DNA from: Alphaproteobacteria bacterium CG11_big_fil_rev_8_21_14_0_20_39_49 | Lineage (GTDB): Bacteria > Pseudomonadota > Alphaproteobacteria > Rickettsiales > UBA6187 | Reading direction: 5' to 3' | Assembly: GCA_002787635.1 (NCBI GenBank) | Contig: PCXK01000028.1 | Location: 57,909 to 121,908 of the forward strand | DNA length: 64,000 bases | Shown: in pieces, positions 1 to 7,825 of the stretch | Layout of the letters: each line of letters opens with the position of its first letter | Position numbering within the stretch: position 1 is the first letter of the stretch | Program-made: the position numbers and the translations under genes | The notes under the pieces: model-generated | What the model saw: only the letters and a program-made list of their open reading frames with translations | Database searches by the model: none | What the model was told of the DNA's origin: nothing

Positions 1-775
1 GCTTTGATAATAAAACGGCTTTTCCGCATACAAAACATATTTTCGTATCGGATAAAGATACTTCGATATCGTCTTCAGCCTCATCAAGAAGCTTTTTAAG
101 CTCAACAACCGTTTTTCTAGGGATTATCACTCCCGGAATCTCAGACGCACCCTCAGGGGCTTCTATTTCAATCTTGGCAAGCCTGTGTCCGTCAGTTGCA
201 ACCGCACATAACATTTTATCGGTTGAATGAATATATATACCGTTAAGGTAATACCTTGTTTCTTCTGTAGAAATAGCAAATCTAGGCTTGTCTATCAGTG
301 CTGTTAGCTCGGCAGCCGTCAAAGTGAACTCATACGGCATATCACCCCTGCTCATTACAGGAAAATCAGTAACAGGAATACAGGCAAGCGAGAAATTACA
401 AGAGCCTGACGCTATTTCGATATGACCGGTATCCGATGCATCGCCTTTTATGGAAACCTGTGCTCCGTCAGGCAATTTCCTTACTATCTCATATAAAGTA
501 TGGGCAGATACAGTCAAAGCCCCTTCTTCAGATATATCGGCTTCTAACTTCTCCGTTACGGCAATATCCATATCTGTGGCTGTCAGGCTTATTTGTCCGC
601 CGAAAGCCTCTATTTTCACATTCGACAATATCGCTATCGTATTCCGCCTCTCCACAACCGACTGCACGTGTCCCAAAGCCTTTAAAAGCTGCGATCTGTC
701 AATCGTAAAGCCCAATGAAGATGAGATGTTTTCCGCCTGTTGTTCGTCCAACCGGACTTCTGCTGATTCTGTCAT
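1..775 (-). CDS. dnaN: DNA polymerase III beta subunit (sliding clamp), 3' end cut by window
   Basis: The minus-strand frame is open from an ATG at 773-775 to the window edge, giving about 258 residues. It encodes the beta clamp, the ring that tethers DNA polymerase III to DNA. The translation shows clamp domain I (SQLLKALGHVQSVVERRNT, then ILSNVKIEA and LTATDMDIAV), then domain II with ISTEETRYYLNGIYIH and AVATDGHRLAK, all standard DnaN signatures. Domain III lies outside the window. The N-terminus has about 20 residues (MTESAEVRLDEQQ...) more than the usual start just before the first strand. No better internal ATG is visible, so the extension is probably real. Small plus-strand ORFs over it are antisense shadows. 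Confidence 0.95.
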   Translation of the reverse strand, partial: MTESAEVRLDEQQAENISSSLGFTIDRSQLLKALGHVQSVVERRNTIAILSNVKIEAFGGQISLTATDMDIAVTEKLEADISEEGALTVSAHTLYEIVRKLPDGAQVSIKGDASDTGHIEIASGSCNFSLACIPVTDFPVMSRGDMPYEFTLTAAELTALIDKPRFAISTEETRYYLNGIYIHSTDKMLCAVATDGHRLAKIEIEAPEGASEIPGVIIPRKTVVELKKLLDEAEDDIEVSLSDTKICFVCGKAVLLSK

Positions 776-879
776 ATTTACCAAACTTTATACTATATTA
801 ATATTAAAAATTAGTCTGGACATTATCAGCAAAAAATCATTTATGCAAGCAGTCTTGAACACGAAATATAAAACAATTT

Positions 880-1473
880 TTATTCCAATAACCTCTTCTT
901 CCAGTTCTCCAGTTGCTCAACGTCAACACCGGCATATACAACCCCGATAGGCTCATCGTTCATGCTTGCTATAAACGCAACTTCCACCTGAAAAAACTCC
1001 GTATTATAATCAAAGGCGAGGTCGCTTATATATGTTACGTAAGACCTTGAACCCAGAGTTTTTTTCCATTTTTCATTATTGCCCTGCCAATAATCGTCAC
1101 TAATCATACTTTGTCCGGCATTTATACCATAGGCATCTATTATGATTATCTCGGTGAATAATCCCTGTGACTCCTTTTGCTTAATTTTCAGGAAATTTGA
1201 CAGGTCATTTTCCAAAACCCTATCCGTAAGAGGTCTTTTGTGCTTTCTGCGTTCTCCTATCCAAGTGTCATTTAATATCTTCTTATCCGTCTGTGACAAA
1301 AGTTCGTTTTTTTCATTTTGTTTTTTTAATGCTTTGATAACAATATCATTTTTCAACCACAACTTCATTTCGTTTACAACAAAGTCATTGATATCGCTTC
1401 TGTAATCCTGCTGAGCAACAGCATTAAAAGAAGCCAAAACAGAAAAAAACAACGCTATTAATATCCTGCCCAT
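880..1473 (-). CDS. Secreted protein with a Cache/PDC-like sensory fold
   Basis: The 197 residues begin with a clean Sec signal peptide (about 1-20, ending AVA/QQ). There is no later membrane segment, so the protein should be periplasmic or secreted. The C-terminal half resembles a single Cache/PDC sensor domain: IIIDAYGINAG near 111-120, YWQGNNEKW near 128-136, and a closing IGVVYAGVDVEQL near 176-188. This pattern is typical of the extracellular ligand-binding part of chemoreceptors and sensor kinases. No signalling domain is attached, so it may be a free-standing binding protein. The N-terminal half is mostly charged helix. The ligand is unknown. The gene stands alone between dnaN and the divergent tyrA. 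Confidence 0.7.
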   Translation of the reverse strand: MGRILIALFFSVLASFNAVAQQDYRSDINDFVVNEMKLWLKNDIVIKALKKQNEKNELLSQTDKKILNDTWIGERRKHKRPLTDRVLENDLSNFLKIKQKESQGLFTEIIIIDAYGINAGQSMISDDYWQGNNEKWKKTLGSRSYVTYISDLAFDYNTEFFQVEVAFIASMNDEPIGVVYAGVDVEQLENWKKRLLE

Positions 1474-1506
1474 TTTTATATACCGACCGATTAAACAATG
1501 TCTACT

Positions 1507-1699
1507 AGGTTAGTTTTATTTATTCCATCTTTCAAGAAAAAGAGCAATTTACTAACCGAGAGTACTCAATAAGCATAGTTTCTGCAAAAAATTAAAGATT
1601 TCAGTGATTTTTTTACAAAAACTATGTTTATTAAACACTCCATATAAGACTATTAATCTTTTTAGTTTAGAAATACTATAAAAGCTACTAAACTAACCT
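1507..1699. repeat. Nested palindromic intergenic element between the Cache-like gene and tyrA
   Basis: A 10-bp outer inverted repeat (AGGTTAGTTT at 1507-1516, AAACTAACCT at 1690-1699) encloses an imperfect inner palindrome. Its arms (about 1561-1581 and 1619-1640) read AGTACTCAATAAGCATAGTT and AAACTATGTTTATTAAACAC. The inner arms match the termini of the element at 35345-35481 and the half-element near 39651, so this is one copy of a dispersed family. It fills the divergent promoter region, and no coding potential is seen. Confidence 0.75.
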
Positions 1700-1729
1700 C
1701 TTTAAATACATTATGGATGTAAAATAAAT

Positions 1730-2887
1730 ATGCCGTTATTTAATAATATAACCGTTATCGGATTAGGACTTATCGGTAGCTCCATAGCACAGGCTGCAAA
1801 AAAATACCATGCGGCAAAAACTATTACGGCATTTGACCTGAACGAAGAATCTATAAACAAAGCACTTGAGTTAGGCATTATTGACAACGGGTATAACAAC
1901 CTTAGCGATTCTGTTAAAGATAGTCAGATGGTTATAATCTGCACCCCTATTAGCACTTATGACGCAATTATAAATGAAATAGCTCCCAAACTTGATAAAG
2001 ATACGATAATCACAGATGTAGGCTCTGTAAAAAAATCAGTAATAGATATTATTTCCCCTAAATTAAAATATCCTGAAAATTTTGTTCCCGCCCACCCCAT
2101 TGCCGGCTCTGAAAAATCCGGTTTACTTGCAGGTAATGCAGACCTTTTCTTAGATAAAGAGTTCATAATAACTCCGGCAGAAAAAAGCTCTTCATCATCA
2201 ATAACAAAAGTTGATAGATTCTGGCAAACCCTCGGCAGTAATATAGAAATAATACCACCTGAAGAACACGACGAAATATACGCAAAATCATCACACATAC
2301 CCCACTTAGCCGCTTTTTGCTATGCCCGATACATAATGAAAAATCAGAATATTTCACTTGCAAAGTTAGTTGAAAACGAAGGGGACGAGTTTGCAGCTTT
2401 TGTAAGATTAGCGTTTTCTAACCCGCAAATGTGGACGGATATATTTTTATATAACAAAGAACCTATAATTAAAAACACTGAAAAATACCTTCTTGACCCT
2501 TCAAATATTATTAAAAATAACGATGAAATCAAGGTGTTATATGAAAGAATAGAAAACGCCGCAAACATAAGGGCAAATTTTCAAAAAAAAGGACACTTTA
2601 CAAAAGCTCTTAACAAAAACGACATTTCAACAGGGATTATCCCGTTATTAATATCATGCCTGCTAATCGAATCAGTAGAAGGACACCCAAAGGTTGGCGG
2701 TGGCTTCTTAGGAATGACACAAGTAATACTTAACCCGAATGATGCAATAAAACAAACTATACAAATTCAAATTGACGACTATAACGATAAATACAATCAA
2801 TTATTATGTGAATATGAAAAACTTCTAAACTATATAAGAAACGCCGATAAAAAAAATATTTATTCCTATTTATCTGAAATAAAATAA
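1730..2887 (+). CDS. tyrA: Prephenate/arogenate dehydrogenase with extra C-terminal helical unit
   Basis: The 385-residue protein carries an N-terminal Rossmann motif, GLGLIGSS (11-18), and a TDVGSVK motif near 95-101. It also has the family signature HPIAGSEKSG (122-131), which carries the substrate-binding and catalytic histidine. It should oxidatively decarboxylate prephenate or arogenate on the way to tyrosine, in the cytoplasm. The usual helical dimerisation domain lies at about 187-283 (IPHLAAF..., AAFVRLAFSNPQMW). The protein then continues for about 100 residues that look like a second, diverged helical unit (IPLLISCLL, GGGFLGMTQVILNP), making it longer than the usual 280-310. No chorismate mutase or ACT domain is apparent. 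Confidence 0.9.
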   Translation: MPLFNNITVIGLGLIGSSIAQAAKKYHAAKTITAFDLNEESINKALELGIIDNGYNNLSDSVKDSQMVIICTPISTYDAIINEIAPKLDKDTIITDVGSVKKSVIDIISPKLKYPENFVPAHPIAGSEKSGLLAGNADLFLDKEFIITPAEKSSSSSITKVDRFWQTLGSNIEIIPPEEHDEIYAKSSHIPHLAAFCYARYIMKNQNISLAKLVENEGDEFAAFVRLAFSNPQMWTDIFLYNKEPIIKNTEKYLLDPSNIIKNNDEIKVLYERIENAANIRANFQKKGHFTKALNKNDISTGIIPLLISCLLIESVEGHPKVGGGFLGMTQVILNPNDAIKQTIQIQIDDYNDKYNQLLCEYEKLLNYIRNADKKNIYSYLSEIK

Positions 2888-2889
2888 AT

Positions 2890-3152
2890 CGGAATTGTAC
2901 GTTTAACAGTTGAACCGTTACAATTTAGTTGTTTTTGTCATAGACGAATTTATAGTAAATATATAAACGTTCATCGTCATACTATGGCTTGACCATAGTA
3001 TCCAAGTAATATAATAATACATGCACTTTGTGCACACCTCTTTTTATTTCTTGGATTCCAAATCAAGTTTAACAATGACATAAAATATATTTAATATTGC
3101 AACATCTCATTTCAATTTAAAAAGAAGGAGTGTTAAAAAACGTACAATTTTG
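2890..3152. repeat. Palindromic element after tyrA, termini CGGAATTGTACGTTTAA
   Basis: The left terminus at 2890-2912 is almost identical to the perfect 23-bp terminal inverted repeat of the element at 50526-50664. The right end (TGTTAAAAAACGTACAATTTTG, 3131-3152) is its diverged inverted partner. The internal sequence is AT-rich and includes GTTTTTGTCAT, as in the other copy. Part of the 520-bp non-coding gap between tyrA and the next gene. Confidence 0.7.
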
Positions 3153-3178
3153 AAATAAATTATAAAAAAAAACGGCGC

Positions 3179-3332
3179 TGCTAACCAAAATAGTTAGCAC
3201 TCCTTAAGTTTCGTCATTCCTGTGAATTTACGTATGTAAATTATAGGGGAATCTCCGGCAATTTGAACCGAATTACCCTATAATTTTGTTACACAAAATT
3301 CGGGTAATGACGTAAAATTTTTTTGGTTAGCA
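3179..3332. repeat. Second palindromic element in the tyrA-downstream gap
   Basis: A perfect 12-bp inverted repeat (TGCTAACCAAAA at 3179-3190, TTTTGGTTAGCA at 3321-3332) bounds an inner palindrome that starts with GTCATTCC and ends with GGGTAATGAC. The middle contains TTATAGGG / CCCTATAA, also found in the elements at 12003-12283 and near 32580-32650. It sits directly beside the previous element, so the gap between 2888 and 3407 is essentially two adjacent elements. Confidence 0.75.
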
Positions 3333-3407
3333 ATGCCTAAAAAATGCAATTATTACTAACTAATTAATATTTTTATATTGATACTCATATAATTTTCAGT
3401 ACAAATA

Positions 3408-4016
3408 ATGATGAAAAATCTTTTAAACCGGAATAAAAATATGAGTAAAGGCAAAAAAAATAATAACAAGGCTGATAAAAGCGCAGCTAACCAACTAACC
3501 GAGGAATCTTTAAATAGCACTTCAGAGGAATTTATATACATAAATCCTGATGACGGTAAAATCAGCAATTTAGAATATGTGGCAAGAGGGTTTAGTACGG
3601 TGACGAAAGCTGCATCAAGCACTTTAACCGGTACGGGTAGTGCCATACAAAAAATTGCGGCAAATCCTTCTCATGCCTTTGGTGATATGGTTGTGCAAGC
3701 CAAGAATGCTTCGGGTGTTCGTATGCCTTACCACGAGCGAGGCGAATATAAGACATTTTTCAAACAAGGTGCGGAAGAAAACCCTGTTACGAAATATCTT
3801 GATAAGAATTTTGGCGGTGCAAGCAGGGACGTAGCCGGATATACGCATAAATACAACTCCGATACTGGCAGAGTTGATAAATATAGCCCGACAGGAGATA
3901 TAACAGAAAGAGTCCATGGGGCGGTTATAAAGGTAATAGTCGACAAATTGCAAAAGGAGCAACAAGAGGAAATAGCAAATCGGCAGGCAACAAACGAAGG
4001 AATGTCACGCATTTAA
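3408..4016 (+). CDS. Unrecognised 202-residue hydrophilic protein
   Basis: I do not recognise this family. The protein has no signal peptide and no membrane segment. Residues 1-40 are Lys/Asn-rich and low complexity. A more ordered part follows, with IYINPDDGKISNLEYVARGF near 43-62, a Ser/Thr/Ala-rich stretch, then RMPYHERGEYKTFFKQGAEENP and a Gly/Tyr/Lys-rich segment. The C-terminus is a charged helix. Tandem ATGs at 3408 and 3411 and an ATG at 3441 are all possible starts, and none has a strong ribosome-binding site. It stands alone, flanked by repeats, and converges on the next small gene with stops 1 bp apart. A secreted effector is possible in a genome with a type IV system, but this is only inference. 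Confidence 0.6.
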   Translation: MMKNLLNRNKNMSKGKKNNNKADKSAANQLTEESLNSTSEEFIYINPDDGKISNLEYVARGFSTVTKAASSTLTGTGSAIQKIAANPSHAFGDMVVQAKNASGVRMPYHERGEYKTFFKQGAEENPVTKYLDKNFGGASRDVAGYTHKYNSDTGRVDKYSPTGDITERVHGAVIKVIVDKLQKEQQEEIANRQATNEGMSRI

Positions 4017-4017
4017 A

Positions 4018-4266
4018 TCAGACATCTATATCAATATGCCCCTGCATCGGATTATCCGGATATTTCTTTTTTTTGGAAGAATTGATGCTATTTTCCGCAT
4101 CTTCGCTTTCAGATGATAACTCTATTATATCCTCAGGCTCGTTTTTTTTACCCTTCCTTTCTTTATCCTTCTTGTCCTTATTGATTTCATGGTGAGGGTC
4201 TTTTGAGGAAACGTAAGTTTTCTCAACCTTATTATGAATAGGCGGCGGTGTAATTGATCCAACCAT
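4018..4266 (-). CDS. Unrecognised small, highly charged protein
   Basis: The ATG at 4264-4266 (MVGSITPPP...) is preferred over the ATG 18 bp upstream because the intervening bases carry AAGGGGA at the right distance to be its ribosome-binding site. The resulting protein of about 82 residues begins with a Pro-rich tip, followed by Lys/Asp/Glu-rich disordered sequence with an acidic, Ser-rich patch (IELSSESEDAEN) and a basic KKKK run. There is no signal peptide, membrane segment or recognisable domain. It converges on the 3408-4016 gene. The strong ribosome-binding site argues that it is a real gene; its function is unknown. Confidence 0.5.
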   Translation of the reverse strand: MVGSITPPPIHNKVEKTYVSSKDPHHEINKDKKDKERKGKKNEPEDIIELSSESEDAENSINSSKKKKYPDNPMQGHIDIDV

Positions 4267-4310
4267 TTTTAAATCCCCTTTCATTAGTAGCGTTTAGTAT
4301 AGATAGCTAT

Positions 4311-4377
4311 GTCATGCTGAATTTATTTCAGCATCTTTATATAACCAAAGTAGATACTGAAATAAATTCAGTATGAC
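4311..4377. repeat. Palindrome of the GTCATGCTGAA family upstream of mepA
   Basis: The left arm 4311-4336 (GTCATGCTGAATTTATTTCA...) and the right arm 4352-4377 are inverted copies matching at 24 of 26 positions. They are separated by 15 bp containing AACCAAAG. The same arm sequence occurs inside the elements at 35345-35481 and 44022-44134. It lies between the charged small protein gene and mepA; the rest of 4267-4541 is AT-rich with no gene seen. Confidence 0.75.
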
Positions 4378-4541
4378 ACAAATATATCTTCAAATAAACA
4401 CTGCCATTTCATTAGAAAATTGATTTATTCAATTTTTAGTTATAGATTTACTAATCAACGGCATTGTGCTTTTATTTACGGAGTGTCCCGTTTATTTATT
4501 ATATTATTAAAAATATAAATTTTCAATATATTAGGTAATGT

Positions 4542-5441
4542 ATGCCTCTTAAAAACCTGTTTTTATTAGTTATAGTGCTAACAATCGTATCATGTGGCAG
4601 CAAAGAAAATAACACCCCTGAATATTCAGAAGCAGATATAAAACAATATCAATGGGAAAAAGCCAAAATGCCCACCTCAAAAGAGCCTAAAGTATATGGA
4701 GGATATACAGGCGGCTGTATAGACGGTGCGTTAAGGCTGCCTGAATTTGGCACCGGTTATATTGCTGCAAATGCTAAAAATAACCGTTTATACGGACACC
4801 CCGATCTCATACAGGTTATAGAAGACCTCGCCAAAGAAATGAACGGCAAATATAACACAACCCTTCTTATAGGAGATTTGAGTCAGGCACGCGGAGGGCC
4901 TGCACCACTCGACACATCTGCTCACAGAAGCCATCAAACCGGTCTTGACGTAGACATATGGTACAGAAATTTAAGCAAAGAAAAAATCGAAGAGGACGAT
5001 ATTTACCCTCATACGGTATTGTCTTTTTTTAAAGATAAGTTAAACAAAAAATACTGGGGGGATTCACAAATAAAAATGCTTGAATATGCCGCAAAGAACG
5101 ATGATGTGGAAAGGATACTGGTAAACCCCGTTGTAAAAAAAGCAATGTGTGAAAAGTTCGGTAATGAACCATGGATTCACAAGCTACGCCCTTGGTGGGG
5201 ACATGATAAACATTTCCATTTAAGACTAAAATGCCCGAAAAATGATTCTACATGCAGCAAGCAAGACCCCGTACCCGATGAAAATAGCTGTTCAGAGCCA
5301 CTTAACTGGTGGTTTTCAGACGAAGCCAATAATATGGGTAAAAGCAACAAATCCACAAAAAGGCAATACCCGAACCTTCCACAACAATGTGAGAAGGTTT
5401 GGGTATGGAAACCTATCGGAACAATTAAGCTGCAACCTTAG
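4542..5441 (+). CDS. mepA: MepA-like penicillin-insensitive murein endopeptidase, lipoprotein form
   Basis: This protein of 299 residues matches peptidase family M74, which cleaves D-Ala-mDAP cross-links in peptidoglycan. The conserved metal-site blocks are [13 protein letters not shown] (126-138, with H131 and D138 as likely zinc ligands) and [12 protein letters not shown] (218-229). A lipobox ending at Cys18 (IVSC) suggests anchoring in the envelope, unlike the soluble periplasmic E. coli enzyme. Several Cys residues in the C-terminal half probably form disulfides, as in the family. A modest ribosome-binding site (AGGTAA) precedes the ATG. Its last 17 bases overlap the 3' end of convergent leuB. 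Confidence 0.92.
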   Translation: MPLKNLFLLVIVLTIVSCGSKENNTPEYSEADIKQYQWEKAKMPTSKEPKVYGGYTGGCIDGALRLPEFGTGYIAANAKNNRLYGHPDLIQVIEDLAKEMNGKYNTTLLIGDLSQARGGPAPLDTSAHRSHQTGLDVDIWYRNLSKEKIEEDDIYPHTVLSFFKDKLNKKYWGDSQIKMLEYAAKNDDVERILVNPVVKKAMCEKFGNEPWIHKLRPWWGHDKHFHLRLKCPKNDSTCSKQDPVPDENSCSEPLNWWFSDEANNMGKSNKSTKRQYPNLPQQCEKVWVWKPIGTIKLQP

Positions 5442-6531
5442 CGGCAACATGCTCAAGAGCGGAAATTATAGCATCACCCATTTGTGATGTACCTACCTGT
5501 TTAGCACCTTCTTGCATGATATCACCGGTACGATAACCGTCGGCAAGCACCTTCTTAATGGCATTTTCTACCAAATCCGCCTCCGCAGCCATATCAAAAC
5601 TATAACGCAGTAACATTGACAGGCTCAATATAGTAGCAATCGGGTTAGCTTTATTCTGACCTGCAATATCAGGTGCAGAACCGTGAACAGGCTCATATAA
5701 TCCCGGAGTATTCGGCTCGCCCAAAGATGCAGAAGGCAACATGCCTAGTGAGCCTGTGAGCATTGCGGCACAGTCTGATAAAATATCGCCGAACATATTC
5801 GTAGTTACCATAACATCGAACTGCTTCGGGTTGCGTACAAGCTGCATAGCCGCATTATCCACGTACATATCGGAAAGTTCCAATTCAGGATATTCAGACT
5901 CATGTATCTTATGCACTTCTTGTCGCCAAAATTCGGTAGACTCTAATACATTCGCCTTATCAACAGAGCAAACCCGTCCGTTACGCTTCTTCGCCAGCTC
6001 AAACGCCACTCTAGCAATTCTTTGAATTTCCATAGTGGTGTAAACAAGAGTGTTAAAACCTTTTTTCTGCCCGTTGCCTAAATCCTCAACACCACGCGGC
6101 TGACCAAAATATATACCGCCCGTAAGCTCACGCACTATCATAATATCAAGTCCTGCCACAACTTCCCTTTTCAAAGTTGAAGCATCTGCCAACTCATCAA
6201 ACACTATCGCAGGGCGAAGATTAGCAAATAATCCCAACTCCTTACGGATACCGAGCAACCCTTTTTCAGGACGCACCGAAATATCCAGAGGCTCCCACTT
6301 AGGACCGCCTACAGCTCCCATTAATATTGCATCGGAAGCTTTTGCCTTATCAAGAGTTTCTTTTGGCAAAGGCGAGCCGGTTTCATCATAGGCAGCACCA
6401 CCGATTAGTGCATAATCAATTTCGAATGAGGTTTTTTTATTCTCATTTAACCATTTTATTATGCGAACTGCCTGTTCGGTTACTTCTGTACCGATGCCGT
6501 CACCAGGTAATATTAGTATTTTTTTAGTCAT
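5425..6531 (-). CDS. leuB: 3-isopropylmalate dehydrogenase
   Basis: The 368 residues are full length for LeuB, which oxidatively decarboxylates 3-isopropylmalate in leucine synthesis. GDGIGTEV is near the N-terminus, the substrate-binding [14 protein letters not shown] segment lies near 135-148, and the metal and NAD region NMFGDILSD...[10 protein letters not shown] lies near 245-270, with the [10 protein letters not shown] block after it. It is the last gene of the minus-strand leucine cluster. A gap of about 280 bp containing repeats and a hairpin separates it from the upstream toxin-like gene, so it may have its own promoter. Confidence 0.97.
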   Translation of the reverse strand: MTKKILILPGDGIGTEVTEQAVRIIKWLNENKKTSFEIDYALIGGAAYDETGSPLPKETLDKAKASDAILMGAVGGPKWEPLDISVRPEKGLLGIRKELGLFANLRPAIVFDELADASTLKREVVAGLDIMIVRELTGGIYFGQPRGVEDLGNGQKKGFNTLVYTTMEIQRIARVAFELAKKRNGRVCSVDKANVLESTEFWRQEVHKIHESEYPELELSDMYVDNAAMQLVRNPKQFDVMVTTNMFGDILSDCAAMLTGSLGMLPSASLGEPNTPGLYEPVHGSAPDIAGQNKANPIATILSLSMLLRYSFDMAAEADLVENAIKKVLADGYRTGDIMQEGAKQVGTSQMGDAIISALEHVAAKVAA

Positions 6532-6590
6532 TGTTTTTCCTTTTTAGTTAATGTTTTTTGTATAAATTGTACTGCAATCCTTATTTTTAC

Positions 6591-6638
6591 GTCATGCTTA
6601 ATATATTAGATGCCCAAATATAGTAAATTAAGCATGAC
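6591..6638. repeat. Short palindrome GTCATGCTTAAT...ATTAAGCATGAC
   Basis: A perfect 12-bp inverted repeat (6591-6602 and 6627-6638) with a 24-bp spacer sits upstream of leuB. The arm sequence is a shortened version of the GTCATGCTGAA palindromes elsewhere in the window. Confidence 0.6.
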
Positions 6639-6670
6639 AAAATCTATCTATACCGACCATTACTTAAAAC

Positions 6671-6725
6671 ATTCTATTGTTTTATAACAAAATTCTGTTG
6701 TTTTATAACAACATTTTATTGTTAT
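6671..6725. repeat. 21-bp tandem repeat, about 2.6 copies
   Basis: Two nearly identical 21-bp units (ATTCTATTGTTTTATAACAA and ATTCTGTTGTTTTATAACAA, each plus one base, starting at 6671 and 6692) are followed by a partial third unit. Each unit contains the small palindrome TTGTTTTATAACAA. The location, between the toxin-like gene and leuB, could allow use as an operator, but that is conjecture. Confidence 0.7.
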
Positions 6726-6784
6726 CACTTGAATAGTACCTAAAAATACATTATAATTAACTCATAAATTGGCACTAGCCACCG

Positions 6785-6804
6785 CAGCCCCCGCAAGGGG
6801 GCTG
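6785..6804. terminator. Strong GC hairpin at the end of the toxin-like gene
   Basis: A perfect 8-bp stem (CAGCCCCC / GGGGGCTG) with a 4-base loop begins only 7 bases past the stop of the 6811-7200 gene on the minus strand. No U-tract follows on either strand, so it may protect the mRNA 3' end or be a weak terminator rather than a classical intrinsic one. Its GC content stands out in this AT-rich gap. Confidence 0.5.
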
Positions 6805-6810
6805 AGTAAT

Positions 6811-7200
6811 TTAAAATATAAGATTTTTTACTTTTTCTTTTATAATTAAAAATTCCTCTTTACTGACACTACCCATTTTATCAGATAACCTTCTTGAATC
6901 CATAAGCCTTATTTGCGGTAAAATAACAGACTGCTTTCTTCTTTGAAATGCAAAAGTAAAATAGAAATAATTATTATCTTTTATTTTGCTGCTAAGTGGA
7001 ACTCCTATAAAAACCCGCTTATTAAATTTCCTTAGTACAAGAACCGGACGGTTAAAGAACTCGCCTTTACCGTCTTCTTCATCTCCAAGATTGACACCCA
7101 AACGACACCACCATACATCACGCTCTTTAAACAAAGGGTAATGAGTATTTTCCTGTAAATTTTTTTTAGCCTCGTTCCAGCCATCAAAATCTTTTTTCAC
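6811..7200 (-). CDS. PemK/MazF-family toxin-like protein inside the leucine cluster
   Basis: The 129 residues match the PemK/MazF endoribonuclease fold: ERDVWWCRLGVNLG (26-39), the basic-loop motif RPVLVLRKFNKRVFIGVPLS (51-70), and QIRLMDSRRL (96-105) before a C-terminal helix. It belongs to a subgroup with a short conserved N-terminal segment (FDGWNEAKK, 5-13) that I recall mainly from patescibacterial and scattered proteobacterial genomes, suggesting transfer. Family members cut mRNA and are normally paired with a small antitoxin encoded just upstream. Here the upstream neighbour is leuD, ending 12 bp before the start codon, and no antitoxin ORF is visible on either side. Confidence 0.85.
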   Translation of the reverse strand: MKKDFDGWNEAKKNLQENTHYPLFKERDVWWCRLGVNLGDEEDGKGEFFNRPVLVLRKFNKRVFIGVPLSSKIKDNNYFYFTFAFQRRKQSVILPQIRLMDSRRLSDKMGSVSKEEFLIIKEKVKNLIF

Positions 7201-7212
7201 AGTTAAGCATCT

Positions 7213-7824
7213 CTATCCGTACAACCAGTTCTGCTCTACTTTATTTTTACTTTCAAAGGCTGAAATTTTATCCTTCTTTTCAAGCGTAAGACCGATATCG
7301 TCCAGACCTTCTAACAGGCATTTTTTGCGGAAAGGATCGATCTCAAACTTAATTACGCCGCCATCAGGGCCTTTAATTTCCTGCGACTCCAAATCAACCG
7401 TCACAGTTGCGTTAGCCCCCCTTTTGGCATCGTCCATAACCTTATCTACATCGAACTTGGGAAGTTTTATCGGCAATATACCGTTTTTGAAGCAGTTATT
7501 ATAAAATATATCGGCAAAGCTTGGGGCGATAATAACCCTGATACCAAAGTCAAGCAATGCCCAAGGAGCATGCTCACGTGAAGAACCGCAGCCAAAATTA
7601 TCCAGCGACACCAATATTCCGGCTTTTCTATAAGCAGGCTGGTTTAGGACAAAGCTATCAATTTCCTTACCTTCCTTAGTAAAACGCATCTCGTCAAACA
7701 GATTTGCACCAAGTCCGGTACGCTTCACAGTTTTTAAAAACTGCTTCGGTATTATCATATCCGTATCTACATTACGTATAGGAAGCGGTGCTGCCACCGC
7801 AGTTATTTTTGTAAATTTTTCCAT
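7213..7824 (-). CDS. leuD: 3-isopropylmalate dehydratase small subunit
   Basis: The 203 residues are typical for LeuD, the swivel-domain subunit that pairs with LeuC to isomerise 2- to 3-isopropylmalate. Signatures include [14 protein letters not shown] near 18-31, the substrate loop [15 protein letters not shown] near 76-90, and [17 protein letters not shown] near 102-118. On the minus strand it follows the RDD gene by 1 bp and is followed by the toxin-like gene after 12 bp, so all are probably co-transcribed. Confidence 0.97.
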   Translation of the reverse strand: MEKFTKITAVAAPLPIRNVDTDMIIPKQFLKTVKRTGLGANLFDEMRFTKEGKEIDSFVLNQPAYRKAGILVSLDNFGCGSSREHAPWALLDFGIRVIIAPSFADIFYNNCFKNGILPIKLPKFDVDKVMDDAKRGANATVTVDLESQEIKGPDGGVIKFEIDPFRKKCLLEGLDDIGLTLEKKDKISAFESKNKVEQNWLYG

Positions 7825-7825
7825 A

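Noticed and set aside
450..950. Plus-strand 166-residue ORF
   Set aside because: Antisense to dnaN, whose minus-strand translation is clearly a beta clamp; the plus product has no recognisable features and spans the dnaN start.
6671..6725. Possible CRISPR-like repeat
   Set aside because: The 21-bp units are directly adjacent with no spacers, and only about 2.6 copies exist; no cas gene is nearby.
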